A stretch of 64,000 nucleotides of DNA from Lingula anatina (GCF_001039355.2 NW_019775998.1:19169-83168), one strand, 5' to 3'; positions 47,601 to 56,957 are shown, counted from the stretch's first letter. A program made the numbers and translations. The notes: generated by a model from the sequence alone, not told the origin.

Positions 47601-50600
47601 TTGTTACGACTAGTAGATTTTTTAGAATATGTAGATTTAGTGATTCGACTTGAAAATTACATTTTCATCAGAATGTTTTCAAAAGATCTTCCATTTCTTA
47701 TCAAATGTAGCTGTTGCATGATGTTTCTAAAAAGGTTTGGTAAAATCAAAGTATTGTGATTATAGATATTAAAGGGATAATAACTCTTCGTTTCGACCAA
47801 AAAATGAATTTTCCTGGAGTAAACAACAATTTCCCCATACTTACCAATGGTTGATGAATCAATTTTTACATTCAAAGTTAGTCCCTGTTTTTTTTCTAAA
47901 AAGTTTGTTTTTTTGTTAAAATCTCTTAAGAGATTATAACAGATTATAGCCACCAATGGAGGTTACGTGGTGTGAAGACAAGCTCAGATATCAGAATAAT
48001 AGTTATAACTCCTGTTTTGTTGTAAAACATAAAATATTATATTTATATGAGTTATTAACAATGTATTTATTGTGAAATATAGACCTCATACGAAGAGTTA
48101 TTATTCCTTTAATGGAATGGTCCAGTATTATTGAAACTTGCATTTGGACCAGCAAATCCTGATTTGGACCAGTAGATATTAGGAGACTGGCGATCCGGAT
48201 GGCCAGTAAGCCGAAATTTTAATTTAAGGCACAGACATTACTAATAGGGCTTTTATAAAAAGCGACAAATATAATAGTGTTTCGCAAAAAATAAAAACAG
48301 CGTGGCATTGGGTATATTTAAATAGTTTCCTTTAAGATGATACATTTAAATGCTACACGACACCCCATTTATTTATACATGGGCGAACAAATGTAGAGCA
48401 AAAATAAAAGAGGTGAATATGCGTTACTTGGAACGTATGCTCGCTTTGTAAGTGACTTAGAGGTCACACAAGCGGATAATGGTAATTTAGAATCATGGCG
48501 TACGACAAGTGACAATGGACAAAAAAAAAAAAAAAACATAAATATAGTACGTATGTCGACTTCTGGTTGCTTTTGTATTTCCCTCAAAATTGACGGCAAT
48601 ATTGAAAAGAACTCAATCTTAAAAGTAGCAACCAAACTTATTTTACTGTTATAAAGATGTACAGGAAAGAACACTGAAGGGTGTGATTTTGGGCTTACGG
48701 TAGTAAGTGGACATTGGTCATTTTCCAATGAGCATATTTACTGGTGACGTCATCATTGCTCTCATAGATGTACACAGTGAGTTTAAGTTTCTCAAATTGA
48801 TTCAACTTATCATCTTTTGTGCAAGTAAGTCTCGTTTTGGTGAGATCTGAGTCAGCACATTTAGACAATGCTGCTCATCTGATTATAATAAATTTCGAAA
48901 TTGCCTCCCTATCAAAAATTGACAAGCACTAAATGGTCAATCAACGTGAAAAGTTTAATGCGTTTATCAACTGTTGCACAATTGTAAGGCATAGCCGCCT
49001 GACAATATACTTATTTAAATTGAATTATAACGACACTCGTCGATATTTCTTTAATGAAACTAAACTTTGGCTGTGCGCCAGATGTTGTAGAAAAAAAATT
49101 GACTTGAAATACGTCTCAAAATATGGCAATTTTTACTACCTAGTGTCCAGCCTTCGATTACCTTTACCACGTTTAAGATACAAAATCTTAGTGTTAAATT
49201 TCTAACACTTCAGTACATTTAAACTTTTAAACAACAGATTTTACAGATTATTTTACAGATTTTTATTTCACAACATACAATACTTTGTGTTTTTATTAGC
49301 TTAATATTTATAGTTATCTTATATTACACGTATAAAATCAGTGCTTACCGAGTTTCAACTCCGTTGGCACAGGTCTGGTGGTCTTTACAACTGCGGGCGT
49401 AGTTTTCATCGACGAAGCGGTATCACCTTCCCATCTGTAGTTTTTACAGTAGACGTCGTTGTTGTAGGGGCAGAGGTATCACCTTCACCCGTAGTTTTCA
49501 CAGTAGACGTCATTGTTGTAGGGGCAGAGGTATCACCTTCACCTGTAGTTTTCACAGTAGAGGTCGTTGTTGTAGGGGCAGAGGTATCACCTTCACCTGT
49601 AGTTTTTACAGTAGACGTCGTTGTTGTAGGGGCAGAGGTATCACCTTCACCTGTAGTTTTTACAGTAGACGTCGTTGTTGTAGGGGCAGAGGTATCACCT
49701 TCACCTGTAGTTTTTACAGTAGACGTCGTTGTTGTAGGGGCAGAGGTATCACCTTCACCTGTAGTTTTTACAGTAGACGTCGTTGTTGTAGGGGCAGAGG
49801 TATCACCTTCACCTGTAGTTTTTACAGTAGACGTCGTTGTTGTAGGGGCAGAGGTATCACCTTCACCTGTAGTTTTTACAGTAGACGTCGTTGTTGTAGG
49901 GGCAGAGGTATCACCTTCACCTGTAGTTTTTACAGTAGACGTCGTTGTTGTAGGGGCAGAGGTATCACCTTCACCTGTAGTTTTTACAGTAGACGTCGTT
50001 GTTGTAGGGGCAGAGGTATCACCTTCACCTGTAGTTTTTACAGTAGACGTCGTTGTTGTAGGGGCAGAGGTATCACCTTCACCTGTAGTTTTTACAGTAG
50101 ACGTCGTTGTTGTAGGGGCAGAGGTATCACCTTCACCTGTAGTTTTTACAGTAGACGTCGTTGTTGTAGGGGCAGAGGTATCACCTTCACCTGTAGTTTT
50201 TACAGTAGACGTCGTTGTTGTAGGGGCAGAGGTATCACCTTCACCTGTAGTTTTTACAGTAGACGTCGTTGTTGTTGGGGCAGAGGTATCACCTTCACCT
50301 GTAGTTTTTACAGTAGACGTCGTTGTTGTAGGGGCAGAGGTATCACCTTCACCTGTAGTTTGTACAGTAGACGTCGTTGTTGTAGGGGCAGAGGTATCAC
50401 CTTCACCTGTAGTTTGTACAGTAAACGTCGTTGTTGTAGGGGCAGAGGTATCACCTTCACCTGTAGTTTTCACAGTAGACGTCGTTGTTGTAGGGGCAGA
50501 GGTATCACCTTCACCTGTAGTTTTTACAGTAGACGTCGTTGTTGTAGAGGCAGAGGTATCACCTTCACCTGTAGTTTGTACAGTAGACGTCGTTGTTGTA

Positions 50601-50776
50601 GTGGCAGAGGTGTCACCATCGCCTGTAGTTTTCACAGTAGACGTCGTTGTTTTCGGTGCAGCGCTCTTACCTTCATCTGTAGGTATCACACTAGCCGCAT
50701 TTGTTGTTTTATATTGTTCGGTAGAAATTATTAAAATTGTGGTAATCTGTAGGAAGTTTCTTGCACAATGCATCAT
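33811..50776 (-). CDS. Gene C: transmembrane mucin, Thr-repeats/SEA/EGF/SEA/EGF/TM/tail (14 exons)
   Basis: Model joining 50776-49349, 47489-47371, 47141-47077, 46745-46543, 41105-40916, 40728-40601, 40278-40166, 36988-36930, 36561-36362, 36146-35945, 35520-35326, 34817-34700, 34200-34108 and 33867-33811. Exons 2-14 all have GT-AG ends and matching phases and encode 580 residues to TAA. The order is a long Thr-rich repeat region, SEA 1, EGF-like 1, SEA 2, EGF-like 2, one helix, then a tail of about 98 residues. The layout recalls vertebrate MUC3/12/17-type membrane mucins. A surface-barrier or adhesion role is inference. SEA 1 keeps the G-SIII autoproteolysis site. The repeat exon has a 2-base frame break near 49430, and its 5' end may lack a separate leader exon. 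Large introns 4 and 7 hold nested transposons. Confidence 0.82.
34108..34200 (-). CDS. Gene C exon 13, cytoplasmic tail
   Basis: 93 bp, phase 0-0, acceptor TTTCAG and donor GAT|GTAAGT. It encodes GNDPDGEDYVGIDPHYTGF and then a segment ending DHIDPTID. It has a close paralogue at 63801-63893. Reading through the donor would stop two codons later. Confidence 0.82.
34700..34817 (-). CDS. Gene C exon 12, cytoplasmic tail
   Basis: 118 bp, phase 2 in and 0 out. Acidic/Ser-rich, with YKYLEG and YVHHHN. The donor is a less common GTGCGT. Confidence 0.7.
35326..35520 (-). CDS. Gene C exon 11, end of EGF 2 and transmembrane helix
   Basis: 195 bp, phase 2-2. YVGEHC closes the EGF. After SESSQTLTQ comes a hydrophobic stretch of about 28 residues, then KRKNK as the stop-transfer signal. 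Confidence 0.82.
35537..35578. repeat. (AAT)n microsatellite in gene C intron 10
   Basis: About 14 AAT triplets, close to the exon 11 acceptor. A 20-A run lies at 35863-35882. Confidence 0.9.
35945..36146 (-). CDS. Gene C exon 10, EGF-like 2
   Basis: 202 bp, phase 1 in and 2 out. It has eight Cys, with KCQSAGIDCSGKGKC as the EGF core. Cys order is the same as in exon 5. Confidence 0.82.
36362..36561 (-). CDS. Gene C exon 9, SEA 2 C-terminal part
   Basis: 200 bp, phase 2 in and 1 out. It starts RKGSGIVGFDLVYALKSF, aligned to exon 4. G-S is kept, but the following residues are less hydrophobic than in SEA 1. The donor is GTTTGT. Confidence 0.8.
36930..36988 (-). CDS. Gene C exon 8, SEA 2 middle part
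   Basis: 59 bp, phase 0 in and 2 out. It encodes VFNETGRLRGVSIKGF, paralogous to exon 3. The 3.2-kb intron before it holds two Tc1-derived elements. Confidence 0.75.
37080..38742. mobile_element. Tc1-derived palindromic (foldback) element in gene C intron 7
   Basis: TA-flanked ends CAACATTGGTCAAAAAGG and the inverse CCTTTTTGACAAATGTTG. Roughly 600 bp of each end are inverted copies of the same Tc1 transposase 3' region (TCTGGACCAACTCC, reading WTN(S)P, on both strands). The unique middle (about 37700-38120) carries a decayed transposase stretch. Confidence 0.75.
38747..39606 (+). mobile_element. Internally deleted Tc1/mariner-like element
   Basis: Perfect inverted ends TATACTGAACAAAAATATAA with TA duplications, abutting the foldback element. 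The frame 39056-39337 starts MREHAISMLNAGLSVTEVA (helix-turn-helix of Tc1 transposases) and ends NVRQLQEALQEEWDNIP, the usual C-terminal part. The catalytic DDE core is deleted. Confidence 0.82.
39056..39337 (+). pseudogene. Truncated Tc1-like transposase
   Basis: 93 codons fuse the N-terminal DNA-binding helices to the C-terminal LQEALQEEWDNIP segment. No catalytic Asp residues remain, so it cannot transpose but might bind the element ends. Confidence 0.75.
40166..40278 (-). CDS. Gene C exon 7, SEA 2 N-terminal part
   Basis: 113 bp, phase 1 in and 0 out, the same phases as exon 2. It encodes LNKTIALELRLLSGEIS, aligning by eye to exon 2. Confidence 0.8.
40601..40728 (-). CDS. Gene C exon 6, end of EGF-like 1 and Thr/Pro linker
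   Basis: 128 bp, phase 2 in and 1 out. It supplies the closing YYDGVNC of the EGF, followed by a PPKTTPARPT linker. The donor is GTAAGT. Confidence 0.75.
40916..41105 (-). CDS. Gene C exon 5, EGF-like 1
   Basis: 190 bp, phase 1 in and 2 out. It has eight Cys, including CEGWSCSGHGSC, which fits the first three Cys of an EGF fold after a Cys-rich lead-in. Confidence 0.8.
41218..41630. other. Assembly gap
   Basis: 413 N bases in gene C intron 4, next to a (TA)n run. The size may be arbitrary. Confidence 0.99.
41631..41697. repeat. (TA)n microsatellite at gap edge
   Basis: About 33 TA units directly after the N block. Confidence 0.95.
41757..42039 (+). repeat. 5' LTR
   Basis: Starts TGTAATGTTAGTTAGTGACA and ends CAACTTCGTCACA. 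Confidence 0.9.
43685..44355 (+). other. GC-rich island inside the LTR element, with ATT-rich end
   Basis: GC-rich, structured-looking sequence (GAGGGGGATAGGCTCCCCGAAG) that differs sharply from its AT-rich surroundings. It includes an unrecognised 106-codon frame (43998-44318) and ends in ATT-rich DNA. It may be a conserved LARD RNA structure or a retroposon inserted in the element. Confidence 0.4.
45641..45923 (+). repeat. 3' LTR
   Basis: Same 283-bp length as the 5' LTR. GTAATTTAAG replaces GTAACTTAAG; no other change was noticed. Confidence 0.9.
46543..46745 (-). CDS. Gene C exon 4, SEA 1 C-terminal part with cleavage motif
   Basis: 203 bp, phase 2 in and 1 out. It opens with RNGSIIIDYNLIFAVKS. 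The G-S before three Ile matches the GSVVV-like autoproteolysis site of SEA domains. Confidence 0.85.
47077..47141 (-). CDS. Gene C exon 3, SEA 1 middle part
   Basis: 65 bp, phase 0 in and 2 out, acceptor TTTCAG and donor GTAAGA. It encodes LFHQFNSSGIEGLKDVEIIG, linking the helix to the next strand. Confidence 0.8.
47371..47489 (-). CDS. Gene C exon 2, SEA 1 N-terminal part
   Basis: 119 bp, phase 1 in and 0 out. It reads LDKKVKLEFRLPEGDFS, the first strand and helix pattern of SEA domains. Splice sites are TTACAG and GGTACT. Confidence 0.8.
47769..48112. mobile_element. TTAA-flanked MITE, copy 2 (inverted)
   Basis: Ends TTAAAGGGATAATAACTCTT and AAGAGTTATTATTCCTTTAA. Inverted relative to 27385-27730. 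It lies in gene C intron 1. Confidence 0.7.
48113..49348. other. Gene C intron 1, remainder
   Basis: No further exon was supported. A poly-A tract lies at 48521-48536. An open frame at 48933-49205 on plus is Lys/Arg-rich, without splice support, and probably chance. Confidence 0.4.
49349..50776 (-). CDS. Gene C exon 1, Thr-rich tandem-repeat (PTS) exon with frame break
   Basis: An open frame of 456 codons from 50776 is almost all an 18-residue repeat (TTTTSTVKTTGEGDTSAP). The N-terminus MMHCARNFLQITTILIIS is a weak leader, so an upstream exon joined at the CTACAG acceptor is possible. The repeat frame stops at 49406. The downstream piece that fits the GTAAGC donor and exon 2 (phase 1) is in another frame because the last repeat reads CCCATCTG where others read CACCTG, two bases more. 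Confidence 0.65.
49441..50690 (-). repeat. 54-bp coding minisatellite, about 23 units
   Basis: Units of 54 bp coding for TTTTSTVKTTGEGDTSAP. Central units are identical or nearly so, and edge units are diverged. The multiple of three keeps the frame. Confidence 0.95.
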
Positions 50777-52675
50777 TCAGTTCATCTTACTGGAATTATA
50801 ATGTAAATATTGTCAATTAAATGCCTTCCCTGCAGTATTAGACATTGACTTAAAACATCTTTTCCGAAATGTTGCGCCAACTTTAATCATTCAAAGTCAC
50901 TTTTGTAGAATAACACAGTAAGTTCTACGTCAATTTTATGTACGTAATGAGAAAAACAACACCTTTTTATTAAATTTAAATTATTAATGCCATTAATTTT
51001 TGTATCTTAAGCAACGTTATTGTGGAACTTTCAAAAATTTATTCACCGACTCTGTTTTTAAGCAATTTCACAACTCTTACTAATCATGCATTTACTTTTT
51101 TTATTGTCTTTGCGTGATTACATGCAAACTACCATGCAACATTTCCTTATTAGGTAATTTTAAAGAGACTTGTTTTTAATTGAAATATTAAAAATATTAT
51201 TTGAATTACACATGCTCGGACCATATCAATCCTTAGTTTACATGTTGTTTACACGTGTCAGAAACTTTCAAATCTATTGAGAAATAACCAATCAAATCGA
51301 ACTTTATGCGACTTTGAATTGTTCCATCTTTTCCTACCACGAAAACATTTTTTACATTTTAAGCCATTTAAATTATGTATACACAAACTCTTGCGTCTCA
51401 GATGTAACTACATGTATTAGATTGTGCCTCGAGAAATACTAGATTAACATTACTTTTTATCAACTTGTTTATATTTAATGTACGCAGTCGGTCAAATCAT
51501 ATTAATAATCTATTACACAGTATCGCTTTGCCAAGACAATAAGAGGAAATAAACTAAGTGCTTGGATACGCGAATGATGCCCTGTGCTGCAGCAATTATG
51601 ACGTGCATAGGAGTAAGGCAGCATTCTCCTACAAGCTGTCTTATGTTCACTTTGTATGTTAACTAGTTAAGTAGAGATCCCAAAAAACGATGTAAACTGG
51701 ATTTTTACAGAAACTCCAGTCCCTGCTATTGATGGATGGTACGATCCTCCTTGCAACGAGTACCGAGAATGCCATTTGAAAAATGGGTATCCTTGTAGAT
51801 TTTTTGGAAATAAATCAATCTAAAACTGAATTTGTAGTCATTTAAGACTGAGTCACACTTAGCTTGCAACCTTTTGGCAACCTCTTTGCAACCTCGGTCG
51901 CAAGGAGTTTGCCATAGATTTTAAAGTGGTCGCATAAGCTTGCTAACAGGTCTCCAGCGATAATTGATCCATGAAGGCCATTTCTGTGCACCGACAACCA
52001 GTGCGAGTAAAGATGAAGCACACTGATATCCTAAAGGGAATTTTGGTATCTTCTTGGTTGCCAGTAGGTCCCTATAACCAGTGGCATACCATTTGCAACA
52101 GCACTGTCGACTGACGGCATTTAGTCGTCTGGTCGCCAAAAGTTTATGTAATGTGCGAATTTTTTACGCTTTATACGTTCATTTATTTTATCATTTTGCA
52201 AACATCATGTCTACATATGCTGATACCTTCAATGCTTCATCGCTGTGTGTTATTTAAATTTCCCAAAGCTATTTTACAATGTACTAACCGTGTTGCATTT
52301 GTTTTGCGCCTAATTGGGTACTTGATTGATGTCATCTTTTATAAAATACCTCTGATTTTATTTGTGAAAAATATATATGAAGAATTTTTTTAAATGACTC
52401 CCATGAAGAGAATTCGGGCTAAATGACTTAAAAGGGGGTCTTTCCGATATGAGAAAAAATGAAACATATCCCAAACTTTTTCTTATGTATGAAGGTCACG
52501 ATCTAAACCAAAATTTGCCTTTGAGGTAGACGGCAATCAAAATAATTAATTATTTCAAATTCGAGTCTGTATTGGAGAACGTCCTCTCCCCAAAAAGAGA
52601 AGACGTCTACTGCAAGGTTTTAGCCAATCAGAGTGCGTTGCCTAAAATAGCACTCGTACACAAGGAGAAACAAAT
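50777..52675. other. Region between gene C and gene F
   Basis: AT-rich. At 51848-52143 a repeat-like stretch has GCAACCTCTTTGCAACCTCG and an inverted TGGCGACCAGACGAC near its right side, likely a MITE. No leader exon for gene C was firmly identified. Confidence 0.4.
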
Positions 52676-54404
52676 ATGGCGCGGTGGAGTTCGAAGTAAG
52701 TCGTTTACGGATGCACGTTAGTTACAACTCTTTCCCTTCATTGTTCGTGAACAGGTTTGTGCACTTAAACATTAAAAGAATTCATTTAACTTCTCGTCGG
52801 TTAAAATAGTCCAAAATTCACTGATTGGCTTGGAAATATTTACGACGGAGTGTAATCTATTATGTCAACAGTGCGTGATACCATAATTCTCAATGCCGAT
52901 TCACCGAATTAATGAGTAACTTGTACCAGGAAATGTACCGGTGACATGATTAAAGACAGTGATATTTTTCGGGTCAATTGAACCAGCCCTTTTCAGATGG
53001 ATATTTATGAACGACTGTTACTTTTTGTTGTTTGCTATGCTTTCTGAGCCGCAATTTTGACACCGCGATTTGCACGCACAACGTAGCACGGACTACAAAT
53101 GCGTTCCAGACGATTTTGATACTTACTGGCAGTAGTGGTGAGCATCGTGCAGATGTCATAATCGTCAATAGGAGTGCATGAATTTTGTGCTACGCACACA
53201 CGTGTCTTATCTTGCTTTTCTAGTCGATCTGTTTTTATACCTTTCAGATCGAGAGTATATAGGCCTATTGTTGATGAGGCAAGCAGTCAGAGCAGTCCAG
53301 AACTAGAGGGTATAAAGAGCTCCCTGAGGTAAAGACTTTTCTGTTATTTTTAAATAATACAGGCCTTTTAGTTAATCTGGCATATTCCTTAGTTTTGACA
53401 GTAATGTGTAGGACCCACCTAACCCTCACCTAAATTCACATGTAATAATCCACACATACAAAAAAAAAATAATTTTGGGATTAACAATTGATACGCTTGA
53501 GTGCAGGACAATGATTAATTGAAGTGAAACCCATTTTGAACTGTTCACAACATTATAATATAACTAGCATGCAATTAAATCAGTGCCAATTATTACTATA
53601 ATTATTATAAGTTTTATTATTATTTTACAGCATACTATGTTGTGATGTCAGCCTCATTAGAAAAGGCCCTGTATAAAGGTTTAGTAGAGTTGGCAGTGAT
53701 ACATAGCACTTCTAGGTCCAGTGCTACAAGGCTTGGAAGAGGTGTGAGATCAGGAGGATTGACCCAAGGACATGAAAGGAGAATTCAATAACTCACAGAA
53801 GAGGTATAAAACTCATCAAATCTTTATTGAACAGATAAATTTTAAGTTTCTCACAATACACAAACATCATTCATATTCCTTCTTATTTTCAAAGTAAATG
53901 TATTCAATTAAATTTGGTGGTGTTAAATCGAGTTCTTATGGTTATTAAAGTGTTCATACATTTTCCAATAATTTATTTTTGCAGTAAGCTATTGTACTTA
54001 TCAAAACAGATATAAAAGTGAACATTTTTTTTTTCATTATCAGAGCATACATGATGGTGTTGCCAAGAAAAGTGCTGAATACATTGTGACCAGTGTGACG
54101 AAAATCCTGGCCTTGCACTGGATATAAAGATGCTTTTGCTAGAGAATTTACCAGGCAATGACCCAGCATCAGTGGAGATGGGACTGGCCCATCTCCCGCT
54201 CACTGTAATGTCCCCTACATTTTCACTGCTGTTGAATTTGCTGGATTACTTCTCTTTGAAGAAAATCACAGAATAACTATTACCACGAGCATCAGTTTAC
54301 TGACCAAACATTCATAAGACCTGTAATATGCAAGTCACTGAGTAGAAGGATTCTTTTCATTCTACTGTAATTTGTGCAACAATTCATTAAACATAAAAAA
54401 TAAA
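52676..54404 (+). pseudogene. Gene F: interrupted plus-strand transcript, possibly a decayed gene
   Basis: ATGGCGCGGTGG at 52676 runs into a GTAAGT donor (exon to 52695). The phase-matched exon 53248-53328 (TTTCAG to GGTAAAG) encodes SRVYRPIVDEASSQSSPELE. A third exon-like block starts about 53633 after TTTTACAG. Its best frame (SASLEKALYKGLVELAVIHS) is out of phase with exon 2 and meets TAA after ERRIQ. Reading past that stop, LTEE reaches a GT at 53808 and joins in phase to SIHDGVAKKSAEYIVTSV at 54044. A later stretch (54094-54275) is open in another frame. A poly(A) signal is at 54399. Either a gene with several disabling changes, a long non-coding transcript, or a region with base errors. 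No family was recognised. Confidence 0.28.
54399..54404 (+). promoter_or_regulatory. Poly(A) signal of gene F
   Basis: AATAAA about 120 bases after the last open stretch of gene F and about 315 bases before the convergent AATAAA of gene E. Confidence 0.4.
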
Positions 54405-54718
54405 GGCATGAAAAATAAGGTGCTTTCATTTATCCGTTCCTCATACCAAAAGTAAAATGCAACTCTGTACATCATCTGTTCATAAAATCAATCATTTTCA
54501 AAGTTATATCCTACAAGGAAATAATGTATGTCTGGATGGATTTATTTAAAAAAACAGTTTATGTGAAGTTATCATCATTTTGATTAAAAAAAATTCTTAT
54601 ATACATATAAGGACCACGGTGTCTTGAGTCTCTTGATTCCATCTGCACCATGGCTGCTAAGAAATGTGTAATTGTAATTCCCATGTCAAATTCCTGGTTT
54701 GTAAGACTGGAATGTACC

Positions 54719-54724
54719 TTTATT
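54719..54724 (-). promoter_or_regulatory. Poly(A) signal of gene E
   Basis: AATAAA on the minus strand just downstream of the proposed stop. Confidence 0.5.
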
Positions 54725-54736
54725 CGTGCTAATTGT

Positions 54737-54793
54737 TTATGTAACAGCTTGAGGTCTTACTGTCATCCATGATTTTGAGTGCTTGCTTTGCTG
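54737..54793 (-). CDS. Gene E exon 3 (terminal)
   Basis: In phase 0 it gives 18 codons and TAA. Shifted by one base, the same DNA is also open (AKQALKIMDDSKTSS then stop), so the exact acceptor decides the C-terminus. Confidence 0.4.
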   Translation of the reverse strand, partial: QQSKHSKSWMTVRPQAVT

Positions 54794-55960
54794 CTTAGTA
54801 TACCTAAAAACAAAACATTGACTATTGGAAAGACTTCAATGCATTTTTGTGAAATCAATAGCACCCACTATCTGTAATGTCTACGCCAGACATAAGAGCA
54901 CTGAATACAGCATGATTATCAAAATGATTTGTTTCAAAATCCAATTTATTATATAATGTTCCTCACAATAAGTACTGATATCCTGTGCTTGTCACGATTC
55001 TGGGACAAACCTGCCATGGAAGTATTAAACTTTATAATAAAATGGCATTGTTCCAAGTACTAACATGCATTAGATTTGTATTGATGGCAGGGTTTACTGA
55101 ACATGGTAAAATGAACAGCTATTGTTTGTTTGGATTCTGGGTGTCAGGTACTTACTTTGGCTCTGGCTCTCTGTTGCACGGTTAAAACAAGATTGGCCTT
55201 GAACCTGATGTAGGGGTAGATGTTACCACATGCATATTACCTGGATTAAAAAAAAATTACCAATGAATTATCCTCATTCCCCAGAGATTCCCCATGAAGT
55301 CAACTTTAAAAACGTAAACAGATAATAAACATATACTACCATCAGATGCTACAATTAATGTGCTTGCTTTAAATCTTTTAATTTAAATTAAATTCGAATA
55401 AGGTTAATCGTCAAAGGTTTTTTTTGGGGGGGGACTTGAGTATAAATACGACGTTAAGTAAGCCGACAAAAACCAGTCTTTAATAGAAGACTATTTAGCT
55501 CAATCCTTGTTTGTACTGACTGCTCTAAAGAATAATAAACTTTTCTGCGTTCGGCAGTTATAACAGGGGCGGATCCAGAGATATTTTCTGACAGTCTTCC
55601 GAGTTATGTTGATCCATCCTCCATTTTTGACCGCCTTTCGACAGAAATGTTACATATACCCGTCAATGAAAACTTCAAAATCTAACCGTCTTCCGGAAGA
55701 ACCAGAAGACGGCCTAAATCCGCCTCCTGAATATGTTCTCAATAAAAGAGTCGGACGTGATAAGAGGTCGAAATAACTTACCCGTATCTGGCAGGATTTT
55801 TGTCAGTTTTAGTTCCTACTTCTGCTTTGTCTACCTCACTGGCCTGCCAATGAAAATAACATGCCTCTGCTTCTGCATTTCCCGTTTTATTTCCTTTTTC
55901 ATTGTCCCGTAGAGTAATTCCTCTCTCTTTCAACCCACGTGTACTCGGACTACCCTCCAT
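54737..55960 (-). CDS. Gene E: small protein of unknown function (3 exons)
   Basis: Proposed joining 55960-55782, 55204-55156 and 54793-54737, giving 94 residues. Phases agree (2, then 0). The ATG at 55960 is in a strong context (CCAAGATGG), better than the upstream in-frame ATG at 55978. Splice sites are GG|GTAAGT, ATCAG|GTTC, AAA|GTAAG and TAAG|CAG. An AATAAA lies 13 bases after the stop. The protein is hydrophilic and Lys/Glu-rich, with NLVLTVQQRARAK near the C-terminus. No signal peptide, helix or known domain was seen. It converges with gene F. Confidence 0.5.
55156..55204 (-). CDS. Gene E exon 2
   Basis: A 49-bp exon encoding FKANLVLTVQQRARAK. The acceptor CCCCTACATCAG has a fair pyrimidine tract. 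An acceptor 38 bases upstream (AATCCAG) would introduce an immediate stop. Confidence 0.5.
55564..55728. mobile_element. Short MITE with AGGGGCGGATCC / ATCCGCCTCCTG ends
   Basis: About 165 bp with imperfect inverted ends of the same type as 2355-2596, plus internal GTCTTCCG / CGTCTTCCGG motifs. It lies in gene E intron 1. Confidence 0.55.
55782..55960 (-). CDS. Gene E exon 1
   Basis: It encodes MEGSPSTRGLKERGITLRD and a Lys/Glu-rich stretch up to NPARY. The donor GTAAGT is strong. Confidence 0.55.
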
Positions 55961-56957
55961 CTTGGTTTGAAGTAACATCCGGGTCTTCTCCAGAGCATAC
56001 TAAACAGTAGTATTCAGTCATATGCAAATTGAGGCAAGTCCCAGAATTCCACGCGTAGGGGGAGTAATGGCGAGAAGTTTAGACAAATAAAAAATGCTGC
56101 GCTTTTTTTTCCTTTAAGTGATTTTAAAAACCTATACCTTGATCTTTATTTTCTCAACGGTTTCGTGTGAGACATGTTTTGGGGTTCAGGATCAAATAAG
56201 CAAAGTTTCAGAGAAAGGCCTATTAAAGGGTGTCTTTCCGATGTAGGGTAAGTTTAATAAAATATCTGAAATTTTATTGCATATGTTCCGACAGGTTAGC
56301 ATACATATTGGTTTATGTGCTGTGGAAAGAATCACATTATTGGACAATGTATGCACAGGTATTGTGTTATCGGTGCTGAGAAATGTACACAGGAATATGC
56401 TGCTATTGTATAAAGTGCTTTCTTTGGATTCGATCCTAGGGTAAAAGCAACCAGCGTCCTGTGTATCATAAAACACTTCAGGTTTCCTGGTGTCACTACA
56501 AATACCTCCAAAAATAAAACAAGCTGTCTATGCTTTTATGTTTAACAAAGGGCGTACTTTTTTTTTTTTTTTTTTGGGGGGGGGGTGGGGTGGGGGGGTA
56601 CGTGTATTTCATATCACTGTGCCCACATTACGTTTGCGGCGTTCCTAATAAAGCTTTAAGTTCACTGTTTACTTGTACCTTAATGTTATATCCTGCAAAC
56701 ACGAGGTTTGATAAGCTTAAGCTCCCATCACTAGTGGGCTTGATTTGATCTTAAAGTGCAATTTAAGAGCACAGATACAACGGTAGTCTTACATGATCTT
56801 AAAACATGAGTAAGACCATTTCTAGTCTGACAGCCAATTAAGTTGTCTCCCCTTATACATTCTCCTATTGTGAGCAGAAGTGTCCTCTATTGTGAGGGGA
56901 GGTATCCGCCATTGTCAGGGAAGGAAATTGCTTGACCACTGAAGTAGATGTTAGATA

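Noticed and set aside
48933-49205. 90-codon plus-strand frame in gene C intron 1
   Set aside because: No splice sites, repeats or family features; composition fits chance in AT-rich DNA.
49341-50801. 486-codon plus-strand open frame (VVVVGAEVSPSPVVFTVD repeats)
   Set aside because: It is the reverse complement of the Thr-repeat exon. A 54-bp repeat without stops on one strand is often open on the other. Only the minus strand has phase-matched splice partners.
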